A stretch of 64,000 nucleotides of DNA from Gnetum montanum (GCA_015680685.1 MNCI01011152.1:36840-100839), one strand, 5' to 3'. Shown: positions 23,346 to 36,139, counted from the first letter of the stretch. Made by a program: numbers and translations. Notes: generated from the sequence alone by a model not told the origin.

Positions 23346-24380
23346 TCATAATAATAATGGATCACCTAAAATAAGTGTGTACTATCACACATTGCATTTT
23401 ATATGAACCTTGGTAACTTTATTGATGAAGTGTTTACTATTCATACTATGGGGGGTGTTAGGCCCTAAAAAAAGTTTTATTAAATAAAATAAAGCATCAA
23501 GTACATATGTACCATTTGAAAAACCAAATAAAAAGGATAAAAAATTATACAAGAAGAATCTAATAGAACAAATAGAAATAAGGCAAAAGGAATACTCTTA
23601 CTATGTATATTTGTTTTATTTAATAGATCTTGAGGATCTACAAATGTAATAAAAAGTAGTTCAGATTCAATTTTCACACACACACACATTTTGAAATGCT
23701 ATAATGTATAATTATAATCATCAATGTAATGTTTGTAAGAATTTTGTAATTTTATCATCAATTCATCAATCTTTCAGAAATTCATCAACATCATTCATCA
23801 TTATTTACTCAATCTTCAAAGTTGAATACTTAGAATTGGGTATAATTTACTATTTTGATCATATCTCAATCATTTTGCAATATTTTTTAATGATTATATA
23901 TTTATTTGAAAGCTATAATAGGTGGCTACATTAAATTAAAATTTCATCTGAATATATATTGTTGTTTGGGAGATATTTACTATTAGACTTGGTCTATCTT
24001 CTAAGTCTCAAAATTTTACTAGAATGAATAATAACTAATGGTTAGATGATTTCTCCCTCATCTTATGACAATTTGATGAGATTCTAAATTTAATTGAAAG
24101 CTGATATTAATGGGAAGGTTTAGTCAAACATTTAGCATTAGAAACATAACAATGTTTGAGTTATTATCTCTCAAATTTGTACTTCCAAAATTACCATGGA
24201 TTTTGATAGGTTGGAAAGAACAAAATATAACCTCAACTTCTGGTTATCTTTTGTAGTATTTCTTATTTTCAAATTGTAGAGAAATTCTTAATCTTTCTAA
24301 AAATATAAATTTTATTAGTTGATTTGTTGTCAAGGTAATATAACAAAGTAATTCTTTTCCTACGTATAATTCCTTCACTT
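23346..24380. other. Unassigned region with a short (CA)n run
   Basis: (CA)7 lies at 23675-23688. Otherwise the sequence is AT-rich without recognisable features. Short ORFs here lack any family resemblance. Confidence 0.4.
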
Positions 24381-25540
24381 GTAATATATATATAAACCCA
24401 CATGCATGTGATTTTCTTTCCTTGTCCTTCACCTGTAAGTTCTATGCACTTTTCTACCATGTGCATATCCCACCCTCACCCTACCCCATGTGTGTTATCC
24501 TTCCTCTCACATGGTCTCTTCTTTTTTATATCTATAATAATTTGTTATATATTAAGAAAATAAATAAATATTTAATAATTACTATTACAGTATTAAAGTA
24601 TAAATAATAAATAATAAATTTTCCCATATCCTCTCCATTTTCTCATGTTTCATGATGTTTTCTCTTTTTTTTTTTTTGGAATTTTCACTTGATTTTTTAC
24701 TATTTTCATTAAGTTTTCACCATTTTCTCTTATTTCTTTTCGTTATTTTCTTGATTTTTATTATTTTCTCTTTATTTTTATTTATTTTCCTATCTTTTTC
24801 ACCATTGGGAATCCATTAAAATCTTATTATTTCTCACTAATGACCAACATTTAAAGCTAAATATTATGGTATATTTGATCATTGTACCCTTGTCGGTCAT
24901 GGTAATATTTATTTTGCTTATTCAAACTAGGTGTCTTAAACCTTAGTCATGGGGAAGAGCCAAAATATCACGTATGATTTTTGAGAATTTTCCTATCACA
25001 TTTTGCATGATTACATGTGCTGGAACCTCACCTATTATGTTCTCACTCCCATATGATGTCATTTCATAACAAGGAATTATAATTAAGACTCTTAATGAGA
25101 TGACAAGTTATAATTATGAGCTTGTCTCTTGAGTGAACGTTTGAAAGTTTGACTTGAGGTTGTGTCAACATGGAGTTATGGAGTTAGTAAAGATGAGTAA
25201 TGGGTGTTGGGTGAAGTGGGATAAGAAAGAACTTGATGATCTCTTATTGTCAATCTAGGCCCAACTGTGGTGGTGGTAGTGCTTGATTACCTTTAAGAGA
25301 AATGATGCAGGGAGATAGTCATATGGAATCCTCAAAGCATGATCCAGATACTTTCATTTATTTTCATATTTTCTTATTAATGTAGGTTTTTTTCATTTCT
25401 TTCTTCATTATTCCCTAATTTTTTCACTATGCATAATATTGAATGTAATGTATGTTTGATGTTTACGATGACATCCAAGAATAGGATGTCAAATTAACTA
25501 TGATAATGTTTCATATGTTGTTCTTGTGTTTATGTTTTTT
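24381..25540 (+). repeat. Possible LTR of element G (boundaries unknown)
   Basis: A TATA-like run TATATATAAACCC (about 24384-24396) is followed by a T-rich low-complexity block (24640-24800). A tRNA-Asp-like PBS comes directly downstream at 25541. No second LTR was found in the window, so the call rests on promoter and PBS spacing only. Confidence 0.3.
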
Positions 25541-25558
25541 GGTGCTATTGCTAGCATT
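25541..25558 (+). other. Candidate PBS, tRNA-Asp type (element G)
   Basis: The sequence TGGTGCTATTGCTAG matches TGGCGCCGTTGCCGG except for four transitions. It is preceded by TTTTT, as is common before Athila/Tat-type PBS. A decayed ORF follows 140 bp downstream. Confidence 0.4.
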
Positions 25559-25698
25559 TTTTTATGATGGAGGTGTAGAATCTTAGAGAACTTACATGAT
25601 TTTTTAAACATTTTTCATAAAAAATTAGGTTTCAACAATTATATTTTATACACCACAATTCATTACTACGTCAATTTGAAGAACCTTAGGTGTTGGTG

Positions 25699-26184
25699 AT
25701 GAGATCCTCTGAAAGATAACAATCATCAAAATTACCAATAGAACCTAATTGGACTGAAGCTTCTTAACCTAGAAGATTTGAAAGTCACCAATCTTATTCC
25801 TGAATACTAAACTAGGGATGCACACAATAATAATCACTAGAAGTAAAGTTGAATGGTTTTCTAGTAGATTCCATTGATCTAGAAGTTATCCAAAGGAATG
25901 TTGGAACTCATGCAACATGAGCTCACATAACTAAGTTAATGCCATCAATAGAGCAAATGAGAGAGTAAGTAGCTACATCAATTGCTACTATAGGATAATG
26001 AATTGATATGGAACCAAATCAGGATTCTTCAAGTGAGGATGATTATCTTAGAAAACCAATTCCAAGTATATCTAGCATACTCTTAATATACATTAAGAAT
26101 GCCAAGAGTTAGTCCATCATAACCACTACCTCTTGATGCTTCTTATTGAGGTAGAAAGTCTATGTTTTTCATGCATCATATATT
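25699..26184 (+). pseudogene. Decayed ORF downstream of the G PBS, gag-like position
   Basis: One frame starting ATG at 25699 stays readable for about 160 codons if stops are ignored. It has composition typical of protein: KLPIEPNWTEAS, VKLNGFLVDSIDLEVIQRN, NQDSSSEDDYLRKPIPSISS. The stops are mostly TAA/TAG. I do not recognise a domain. Its place after a PBS suggests a Gag N-terminus of an Athila/Tat-like element. Confidence 0.35.
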
Positions 26185-27600
26185 GTAATAACTCCTTCTT
26201 ATTAGCCATAAGTTAAGCCATTTATAGCCCAAGTTTTATTATTGTAAGCTAAGAAACTAGCTTAATTCAGTCGTAGAAGAATGATGATGGATCTAGTAGA
26301 AATTTTGTATCTCTATATAAGATTGAATACATAGAATTATTTGTATTTACTTAGGCCTATATTTAAGGCTTCTTTTAAAAGTGTGCTAATGTATACTTAA
26401 TGCATTGCCACACCTAGTACAACATTGTACCTTGAGTGTTACCTCATGTAGTGCACTGTGCACCTAGTATGCACCTTACTTGGTGTGGCACCAGTTTTGT
26501 TATAAGTTTGACAACAATAAATTCCGAAAGAAGAGCCTATTCTTTTGGAAAGTTTTATTTTGTATTTTAAGATAAGAGCTTCTTCTCCTCTCTAAACTAA
26601 GTGTGCCATTAATTTTTCTTTATATTTGTGAGTCATTGCTTTACCATGTAGTACAACTCTATCAAAGTGCTGCCATAATTTTGTAGCTTGGAACTGTTTA
26701 GTTGATGTAAAGTTATGTGTTTGGATGGTGAATAAAGCTTCATTTTATTTTTAAAAACATTTCAATTTTATTTTATTGAACCTTGATAATGATACATTAT
26801 GAATGAAATTATTTATTAGGTTTAAAATGTATACTTAAAATTAATCCTCATGGTTAGATATATTAACTTAGCTATGTGAAGCTTATGAAAATTTTTTCAT
26901 TGAGGGTGTGACTAAGAAGATTTTGTAACTTTGCTATGTTAGTATTATACCTGTCTCATAAGAGATTATGACACCTTTTACATTTATGTTTAATTTCTAC
27001 ATTGCACTTATTCTATAAGGGATCATGACATAAGTGTGTATCTTTTACTTACTTTTTGTGTAAGAATTGCACTTATCCTATAAATGGATTATAATGACTT
27101 TTAATTATTTTTATTCTTTATATTTATAAAATGCCTAAAGAATTATAAAATTATCAAAATATCATTTTCCATGGTGGGAATACAAATTCCATCACTTATA
27201 TTTTATGTATGAAAATATTTGTATTTATTAAATGCAACAATGTATGCAAGTAAACTATGTAATTTACATTCCTGTTGTCTTTAGCATTTATCATTCTTTC
27301 ACTATGCATACCATTGACAAACCTCTTATGGCCTTAATAAGAAGGTATTTTATTAAATGATGTTAAAAGTTAAAGACATTTGTCTTTTTATAGTCTAAAC
27401 TCATAATCTTTCTACACCTTCATTGGAAAAATATACTTATAAAAAATGATGATGATGGAAATCCATGATAAAGGATAATTTCATGAGGGAGATCTATGAA
27501 TTAATAAAATAAATATTTAATAGTATGTTCATTATTCTTTATTCTATTGCAAACCAACTTAGAAAATTAGTAAAACAAATAGTATTTCAAAAACTTTAAG
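26185..27600. other. Unassigned AT-rich region
   Basis: No recognisable coding or LTR sequence. A palindromic cluster around GTGCACTGTGCAC (about 26451-26464) was the only local structure noted. Confidence 0.4.
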
Positions 27601-27639
27601 AAAATATACAAAGAAAAAATATTTCTATTTGAATATTAT

Positions 27640-27895
27640 TTAGGAGATCTTACTTTAAATGCAAAATATTTATCTACTACTATTACTCATTATTTATAAT
27701 GGATCATTAACAAAGCATGAATGCAATTGCTTCATTTGAGAGTTGAAATAGGTAGATAACTAAAAATTCCTCATGAAGAACAAATATGCTGAGTATGCAA
27801 TAGAGATAACATTAAAGATGAATATCATATTTTTCTATAATGTCTTACATTGAAGCACATTAAACATAGATGCGATAGTACAATTGCAAATTTGG
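27640..27895 (+). pseudogene. LINE-like C-terminal zinc-motif fragment, decayed
   Basis: One plus frame reads LRVEIGR, stop, LKIPHEEQIC, stop, VCNRDNIKDEYHIFL, stop, CLTLKHIKHR. This has the order and spacing of the cysteine/histidine region after non-LTR reverse transcriptases: LRIETGR-x-x-x-IPxEERxCxxC, then an IEDExHFLxxC block. All three stops fall where Trp, Tyr or Gln would fit. The upstream RT is not recognisable. A SINE copy begins about 35 bp downstream. The call rests on motif order, not on an alignment. Confidence 0.45.
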
Positions 27896-27924
27896 TTAAT
27901 TTATTCCAAATATTACTGAGAATA

Positions 27925-28115
27925 ATAAGGTGTTAGCCTAGTGGTATTGGTCTTAGTTTGGTAATTGCATTTTAAAAGTTTAATTCTATTGGGTAATCCA
28001 AAGTTATAAACTAAAAAAATTCCATAAAAGAAATTCTAAAATTGGTCTAATAGATGTAAGGAGTCTTAGTGAACGAAAGTAAAAATTTCAATTTTAGTTT
28101 TAGTTTTAAAACTCA
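27925..28115 (+). mobile_element. tRNA-derived SINE, copy 2
   Basis: It has an A-box-like TAGTGGTATTGG (27939-27950) and a B-box-like AGTTTAATTCT (27977-27987). The body matches copy 1: ATAAACTAAAAAAATTCC, AAATTGGTCTAATAGATG, AGTAAA and the TTTTAGTTTTAG tail. A partial repeat of the tail region may follow at 28140-28195. Confidence 0.65.
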
Positions 28116-30936
28116 TAGCATATATATTTTTACTATTTAATAAATTCAGAGGGTTTATGGATGTAACAAAATTTTAGTTTTAATTTTACTAAACTCATGA
28201 ATAAACATATTAAATATGTTTACCTTTATTATGTTGTAATCAAGGACACTATATGTAATACTCAATTATGAGCAAAGGTTTTCTATCTCAATGACTAAGA
28301 TTCAAGACTTGAAGGTGATTTTCGTAATGGAGAATCTACCATAGTTCCTGTAAAATTCTAATTCATCCAATAATAGATGTACAAGAAGAAGTAAGTAGTG
28401 TAAGTTTTGTACATTAACATGTAAAAATTATAACTATAATATGTTAAGTAAAATGGTTAGTTTTTGTGAATTTATTGCACTTCATTTTAATGATAATGGT
28501 TAAAAATTAAGAAGATATTATGTAAAATAGTACAAATGATAATTATTTCTATAAACAAATATATCGGATCTACAAACTAGAAGGACCAATATAGGCATAG
28601 TTATAGCAGGATGTAGATATTAGCAATGGTAACAGAAAAGGGTAGTAACAAGAACAATAATAGTAATGAGTGATGACTATAGCAATGGCAGAAGAGAAGC
28701 TTAGATGTTTAGCTATAGACAACTAACATTTGTCTCTACTATGAAAGTGTAGAATTCACTAGGAAGCCATTATAGAAGGCATAAAGAATCAATCTTTTGG
28801 ACTTCATTATTATGAGTAAGTGGTAGAGTGGATCTTTGCTACTATAATAATATTCATTCTCATTATTAATGGCAAGAACTTTTGTTAGTTATAGCATGTT
28901 TATTCATGGGAATTAGATGTATGGTAATACATATGAATCCAACATTCTTCCACATAACTATGATACGGTATGCTAGAAGGACTCAAACTACATGCATTTA
29001 GCAACTAATTTCTTTCATATAGATAAATCCATGATGTGATATACTAAGTTTCTTCTTTATATTTTGGAGCTCTATAGTAGTAACTAATTAGGGAGAACAT
29101 ATAGACATCAATTCTTGAGTAGCTCATAAATGTCTTAGACATATTGGAAGCACATTGTTCCAAGCATCTTTAATAACTATAGGAGCCATACTTGACCTAT
29201 CATTTATAATGCATGATGTAAGATATTCATGATTATATCACCATAACTTATTGACTATAAATAAAGTGTAGAGATGTGATCAAAATATCTTTCATTTACC
29301 CTCATATTATTGGGCCCTATATAAACTACTTTCTTAGTGATATCCTATGAGGTTGCATTACTCATGACCATAAGTAACATTTCAAAGTAGCAATCACCAA
29401 CCTATCGCTTCATAGCATAGTTAAATGTCCAAAATGACATTTATGTATAGCAACTATGTTGTATTTATAAGGATCACATGATGAGGATGTGGGGATCTAT
29501 TCACTCATCTCCTTATGATTAGTTGAATAGCACATGCATTATGAAATACATGCTATGGTAGAGAGTCTTAACTATAAGTGAGGGCATGTATCTTTACATA
29601 ATACCATATCTAGACCTTAGTTCATATATGTCTTAAGTCAATAACCTAAGTTTTTTATGATATTATGAAGAAAAGAACTTGCATCTAGTTTTGACTTTTA
29701 GGCTAATATTAATTATGGGATCATTCATATTCAGTCTTCTTATAGAGACTTCATCTTGGTATTTATATCATGATGATATTTTAGAGGCCTCATCCATTTC
29801 TTATTAATTTGCAAGTGCTAAAGGATGGTTATTTATGTAAGTGAACCAATCAAGCTTGATGACATACTCATAGGATTCATATACATGTAAATGAAATACT
29901 TACACCACATATGAAAGAAAAAGTATATGCAAAAATGGAAAATATCCTTAATACATGATAGAATAAGTGATCACTCATACATGTATTTAAATTCTATGTA
30001 ACCCCCAATCTTTAACATGAGCCATGAATACATCTCTAGGAATGGACTTCATCTCTGAGGATCTACTAACATCTAACTTATAGAAATTTGTTATAGAATC
30101 ACTTCTTCCTTCACCACTACTTGTTAGAAAATTTTTTATTTTATATCAGTGTGTTCTATCTTGCCATGGTACTTGGGATTCTTCAAGTATGTAGGTGTTT
30201 CCACTCTATCATAATGGATCATCATGGGTTTTGATGCATCTACAATAATTCCAAGTACTTGAAAGAACCTCCTTAATCAAATGGCTTCTTATATTACTAA
30301 TGAACATGCAAAAAACTTTACCTCCATGGTGGATAGTGCTACACAAGTATTTTGCTACTTCAACATATGGTTCCATGATTTAGTAAGAAAGCATAACTAT
30401 ATGTTGATTTATATTCATTTGGGTTACCACCCTAATCAAGATTACTATAACTCAAGAGCTATAAATTTGATCCTTGATAAAAAAGCATATAGTTAATAAT
30501 TTTGCTTAAAAAGTGAAGAATTTTCTTAACTACATTCCAATGTGTAGTTTCAATATTTAACTAGTAATAACTAATGTAACATCCTACCTTAGATACCTCT
30601 TACTCCTTGGTATGTTTGAGATTTAAATCCTTAATGTCTTATTTACTAATCTATGTCTTATGCTTTATTAATGCTTTTTATTTTGCTAACTATGCTTTGT
30701 GGGTTGTGTTATATGTCATGCTATATCCTTTTTATTGTCTTTTTCTTTTAATACATTTTAATGTTTTATTTTTCTTTTTATCTTAGTTTAATTTTTCACG
30801 ATTATATTATTTTTAATGTTTTTAATACTTTTATATTTTAGTACTTTTTATAATTTTATTATTTTATTTTGTCTTTTAATTTAGCATATGCATCCTAATA
30901 ACTTTTGTTAGAGTTTCGAATTAATAGGTATTAGAC
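28116..30936. other. Unassigned AT-rich region
   Basis: Apart from the possible SINE-tail echo at its start, I see no LTR partner, no domain wording and no believable gene. The last five bases (TAGAC, 30932-30936) are the left target-site copy of element F. Confidence 0.4.
30932..30936. other. Target-site duplication of F, left copy (TAGAC)
   Basis: Identical to 40993-40997. Confidence 0.9.
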
Positions 30937-32534
30937 TAAAACATCACCAAATTTGGGCTACAACTTCTCAACTAGAAATTTGCCTAAGTGTCAACACAAG
31001 GCCACTTTTTGCAAATTTTTCTAAATGCTAGGACTATGCTCTGCACTACCCCAGAGAGTAGTTAGCCTCATGGAGAGCATAGTCATCTCCAAAAACCAAT
31101 TTTTTGCAATTTTGCCTAAGTGTCATCACGAAGAAAGAAGCTACAATTTTTTCTAAGTGTTGGGACTACACTCTCCACTACCCCAGAGTGTAGTTGCCTC
31201 AGTAGAGAGTGTAGTCAACAAAAGGGCTAGTTTATAAAATTTTCTAAGTGTTAAGCCAGCTACTGCAGAAATTTCTAAGTGCTGAGACTATGCTCTCCAC
31301 TGTGTTGGAGCATAGTCAAGTGCAGTCACCATGAAGGCTCAATTTTTTGTAGATCTTGTCTAAGTGTTGGACTATGCTCTCCCCCAATCCAGAGTGTAGT
31401 TAAGCGTAGTCATGTAGAACAGCCTCCAAAGGTCTTCACAACATAGCACTGGCACTTAGCTCAACTCTAACACACCCTCAAAAAGTATGGTCAATAGAAT
31501 GTATCTTCTTTGTACCCTCTTTTTTGTCCCCAAAATGTAACTATCTCAACCCCACATAAGATAGTGGACAACATAGTCTTGAAGCACAGTCTCCAAAGTT
31601 GCATTTCTTGTATTTTTTCAAGTACATTGCAATCTTCTTAGGACACTCACATGTAGTTGGCAGTGTAGTCATGGTCTCACAATCTTACAGAGTCTAGTAG
31701 AGCACACCAGAGCATAACATCACTTGCCCCAGTGGAGAGTGTGGTTGGGTGATAGTGTAGCCCCAACTATCCCACTACTACGTGGCACTCTCCCCATATT
31801 TCATGCTAACTCTAACCCTATAAATACCCCAACCCTCTACATTTTAGGGGTTGGCAAAAATTTGGGTTGAAAAATTTTGAAGGTGGGCATTTTTGTTGGT
31901 ATTTTGGATGAACGAAGAACTAAAGGCACACCAGCAAACTAGAGAGAGGCAAAGTTGCATATGACCTAGTCCATTGGATCACCGTAGCCTAGCAGAACAC
32001 TACTTATTACGGTAGCTAACTCGATAGGCATAGACACCATGAAAAGTGCTAAACTTCACGGCTAGACACCTTTGAGATTGTGACTATGCTCTCCACTATG
32101 CCTATTGTACATTGCATACCTTCTAATCCCTTTTGGAGTTAACTATGCTCAACCCCATTTGGGTGGTTTTTTGTTTCCCTCTCGAATTTTTTGTACTTTC
32201 TTTGCATTTTTTCTATTTTTAACGCATGGTCACATTACAACTATGCTCAGGTGGTAGTCTCGACATGTCAACACTTTCATTTTTGCCAAAACCCTTGACT
32301 ATACACTTGCCCCCTCAGGCTTTTGTGACTATGCTCTATACCGTTAACACCGTTCACACCATTAATACCGTCAACATAGTTAACATCGCTAGAATACTTA
32401 GCACCGTTTTGCATTAGCATCATGACTAACCACATTGCACCTCAGTTGCATCTAACACCTCAATTGCAATTGGATTAGGCTGTGCACCTATAGACCCCTC
32501 ATTGTTCCAACCACTGATGTTTTTGGTCATTACA
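30937..32534 (+). repeat. 5' LTR of F (about 1.6 kb)
   Basis: It begins TAAAACATCACC (TG changed to TA) and ends GGTCATTACA at 32534. It aligns with 39278-40992. A TATA box TATAAATA lies at 31820-31827. The first 480 bp contain four diverged hairpin-forming repeat units (about 31020-31410). A segment of about 77 bp near the end is deleted compared with the 3' LTR and with the duplicated end at 32636-32950. Confidence 0.85.
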
Positions 32535-32535
32535 G

Positions 32536-32559
32536 TTTTGGGTGCTAGAAGGAGGGCCA
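32536..32559 (+). other. F primer binding site, first copy
   Basis: Directly after the LTR end the sequence reads TTTTGGGTGCTAGAAGGAGG. The position fits a PBS of the TGGCGCT... type. I could not name the primer tRNA with confidence. Confidence 0.5.
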
Positions 32560-32951
32560 AACCATTTTTGTCTTTGAACTTCATTGTGGTTGTCTTGTGT
32601 GCTTTCTACATCATAGTTGTCTATCAACCCATCCGTTGACTACACTTGCCCCCTCAGGCTTTTGTTACTATGCTCTATACCGTTAACACTGTTCACACCA
32701 TTAATACTGTCAACACAGTTAACATCGCTTTTAATACTTAGCACCATTTTGCATTAGCATCATGGCTAACCACATTGCACCTCAGTTGCATCTAACACCT
32801 CAATTGCAACTAGTAAAATCCTTATTTAATCAACAAGATCATTTAGGGCACCTGTCTCTACCTCTCGTAGGCCCTCACATGGACTTGAGGTTAGGTTGTG
32901 CACCTGTAGACCCCTCATTGTTCCAACCACAGATGTTTTTGGTCATTATAG

Positions 32952-32975
32952 TTTTGGGCGCTAGAAGGAGGGCCA
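32952..32975 (+). other. F primer binding site, second copy
   Basis: TTTTGGGCGCTAGAAGGAGG follows the second LTR end (32950). It is one base closer to an unmutated GGCGC core than the first copy. Confidence 0.5.
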
Positions 32976-33347
32976 AACCATTTTCGTCTTTGGACTTCAT
33001 TGTGGTTGTCTTGTGTGCTTTCTACATCGTAGTTGTCTATCAACCCATCAGTGTAGATTGGACCCCGTTGTTAGTCCTCCCAAGACCCCATGTAGCAACC
33101 CAAATCACAATTCTCTCTATTATTCTTCTAAGTCTCTGTGCTCTTAGTGTAGAGAGCATAGTTGGTGGAGAGTGTAGTTGGCTCTCAGTGTAGAGAGCAC
33201 AGTCTCCATAGTTAGCCATTTTTCTGCAATCTCTAGACTTAGCCATTTTTTTTGCGATTTCCAGACTTAGCCATTTTTCTACAAATAGTAAACTTAGCCA
33301 TTTCTCAACAACCAGTAGCTCTCCCTTTCACAAATTCATCTTCTACC

Positions 33348-36139
33348 ATGAATTCAGATCAGTCTTCGACATCGGTGTCAAATGCACTTGACACCTTTAC
33401 TATTCAATAAGGGGCCACTATGCTCAATAATGAATAATACAATTTTGTATGTGCAAAGATCCAAGCAGGGTTTCCTATTGATCACCTTGACATGGAGGAA
33501 AAATGGGACTTCAAACTAATCCATTGGGATGGATGAGAGTATATCCCTTATTTGACATCATCCTACTCACAAAGTCCCATCACTAGTTGTTGTCCTAGCT
33601 CATTTGAGCAAGTGAGCATGACGTAGGGACAAACCATGAGGAAGCCTTATAGGAGGAAGAAGAAAAGTTCAAAGCTCACTCCAAACATGAGAGCCCCTTC
33701 CACATCATCTTCCAACAACTACTCCCTAGTGCAGTTTCCCCTTGGTTCAGTTCATGTATCCTCCCTAAGATGGTTATAACACTAGCATTATCTTCCCACC
33801 TTGTTAGGCTTATGACGATGCTTGTAGTGGCAATGCATCAAATGAAATACATGCAACATGATGCAATAGTCCCATTTAACTTACCTTTCATGGTATCATC
33901 TCAACCTACCAAGCCATCTTTGCTAGCAAAAATCATGTTAGCTCAACCCTACATTCACACATGGGCCATCTCTAGGCCCTAAACGACTCAGGCACCTTGT
34001 GTCCTACCTACCTCATTAGCACCCTCAACATCAGTCCAACCCACGCGTGTGTGGCTTGCCCTAATCACTATGCCCATAGCATAGCCAATGCATCAACTAC
34101 ATCACATAGCTTCATAACTAGTAATCTTACCCTAGGTTATACAACCAACACAACAGATAGCACAACCAACACAACTAGCTAGTGCATCTCAAAACTTGGA
34201 TCAAGCGTTCTAGTTGATCCAAAGTTTGATGGAGGAGGTGAGGCAACTTAAAGCTGCTTCCTCTAAAATTGTCAAGGTGGTGGACTTCTACCAAGATGAC
34301 CCTATAAGTTATGTGGTCCCATCCCTAACTCTTTCAACTGGGGTCCCTAACGTGCACTTGGTCACATTTAGGTCTAAGTGCCTACTGCTACAAGCCTAGC
34401 CACACAACATCATGTGTGTGTTTACCATGTCATTAATTGGCAAAGCATTAGATTGGTACTGAGCACTACCTAGAGGTTTTATTTCCTTTCTTGAAGACCT
34501 CTTAAGCTAGTTCATGACATGCTTCAGGTACAACTTGAAGCCTGAAGCAACCTTGGACCAGCTAATGCAAATTAAGCAGGGCCACCTAGAGCTTATGCAA
34601 AAATTTATCTAATGTTGGAGCACTTATTTAATGAAATAAAAGAGTTGATGGATGAGATGCACCTCTTGTCTATGTTCAAGGATGCAGTCAATGACTTCAT
34701 CAAGTCAAAATTGTACTACCTAGCCCCACAATCCCTAAGCCAAGCCTTTGCCCAAACAAAGTACATAGAAGATGTAGTGCAAGCTAGCAAGGACCTTGCC
34801 TACCTGGCCTACAAGAACCAGCATGCAAAAAAGCAAAATGCAACAATGGAAATAGTAACCACATAGGCTAAAGTAACCAATTAGGGGCCAACCCCAACAT
34901 ATAAAGCTATCAACCCTAGCGTTAAGACAACCAACCCACCTACATCTATAGTGGCCATAATGAAAGCCACTTTGAGGTCCAAATTTGAGTGTAAGGATTG
35001 CTCAAAGTATACCCCATTGCCATTGAGACCCTTAGAGCTATTAGATCAACTATCAAAAGCCAGGAAAATCCAACATAAGTAAATATCTGAGGATGCCCAC
35101 AAAAGACATGATAGGTACTGTGAACTACTGAGGAATCCCACCTCAATAGCACCAAATGAGCCACCGGCCCTAGCGCAGTTTAGGTTGGATCAATTCTATC
35201 ATTATCATTAGTTTTTTTTCCATAGCATGGACTTCTGTCAAGCTTTGCAAGATGATCTAAAAAGGATGATAGATAGGGGTGAACTAGCACTTGACACGGA
35301 AAATGCGCACAATGCTAGCTATGTCATAAATATCATTAGCATGGGTGGCAAGTCTAAACCAGTGCAACAGCCTTTTGTTGTCCAAGTGCCTTCTAGCAAT
35401 GTAAGGGTCTCCTAAGCCTCCATGTGTTCAAGGCCCTCCTTCATTGTTAGAGTGTCACCTTGAGCATCCATAACATCCTTCGTGGTCAGGGTACCATAGC
35501 AAGTTGCAACAACAACTACTTAGTAGCTATTTGTTATTAGGATACCACACCGTGTTGGTCCCTCACCTACCCAAAGCCTAGTAGTGGGCAATGCATTGGC
35601 CTCTTCTCGGTCAAGGGCTGACCTTACTAGAAAAATGGGTAGACCTGCTAGATAGCAATGTAAGAGGCCTAATGAATGCCTCATAGATGAAATGGCTAGG
35701 CAACAACGAGACCAAGGAGTGCTTGGTTTGCCGAAGTTGATCCCTGTCCCTGCAATCCTCATGGCCAAACCAACTAAAGAGGCCACAACCAGCAAACCAT
35801 AATTAAGCATTAAGGCTCCTAAATAGGCCAAGAAAACCAAGCCCAAGTCCCCTCTATTAGAGATCCGTCTCTTAGGTCACATGGAGGAGGTCAAGGCCAA
35901 CAAAGCGACTGATAACAAGGACTTCATAGATGCATTAGCCTAGGTTAAACAAGTGCTTAAACAAAAAAAACACAACGTTGAGCTTGTATGACCTAGTTAT
36001 GACCTCATCTACCCATCGGGAAGCATTGACATAGATGTTGACCTCCATTCCTATTATAGAGGACATCCCTACAAATGAGGATGCTATTTATGCAGTGATG
36101 TTGCCCTTGGCACCATAGGAATTGAGTTCAATATTCCTA
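33348..36139 (+). pseudogene. F gag, degenerate
   Basis: The probable start is ATG at 33348 (MNSDQSSTSVSNALD-like), about 370 bp after the second PBS. The N-terminal third is Ser/Thr/Asn-rich. 34214-34400 is open with LMEEVRQLKAASSKIVKVVD. About 34480-34860 is the gag core: RYNLKPEATLDQLMQIKQGH, then FKDAVNDFIKSKLYYLAPQS, LSQAFAQTKYIEDVVQ. The Cys-rich knuckle expected around 34970-35100 is disrupted, though ECKDCSKY-like wording is present. A later basic stretch leads to the protease. There are many stops. Confidence 0.7.

Larger units (their letters stand above)
32295..33050 (+). repeat. Tandem duplication spanning LTR end, PBS and leader of F
   Basis: Unit 1 (32295-32635) and unit 2 (32636-33050) both run from CTTGCCCCCTCAGG through the LTR end and PBS-like segment into the leader (TAGTTGTCTATCAACCCATC). 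Unit 1 lacks about 77 bp that unit 2 and the 3' LTR keep. The element therefore has two LTR/internal junctions in tandem. Confidence 0.85.

Noticed and set aside
30281-30496. 71-codon plus-strand ORF
   Set aside because: No recognisable motif or neighbour, and length within chance for this AT content.
32762-33193. 143-codon plus-strand ORF
   Set aside because: It spans the duplicated LTR end, PBS and leader of element F, which are not coding, and the residues resemble no family.
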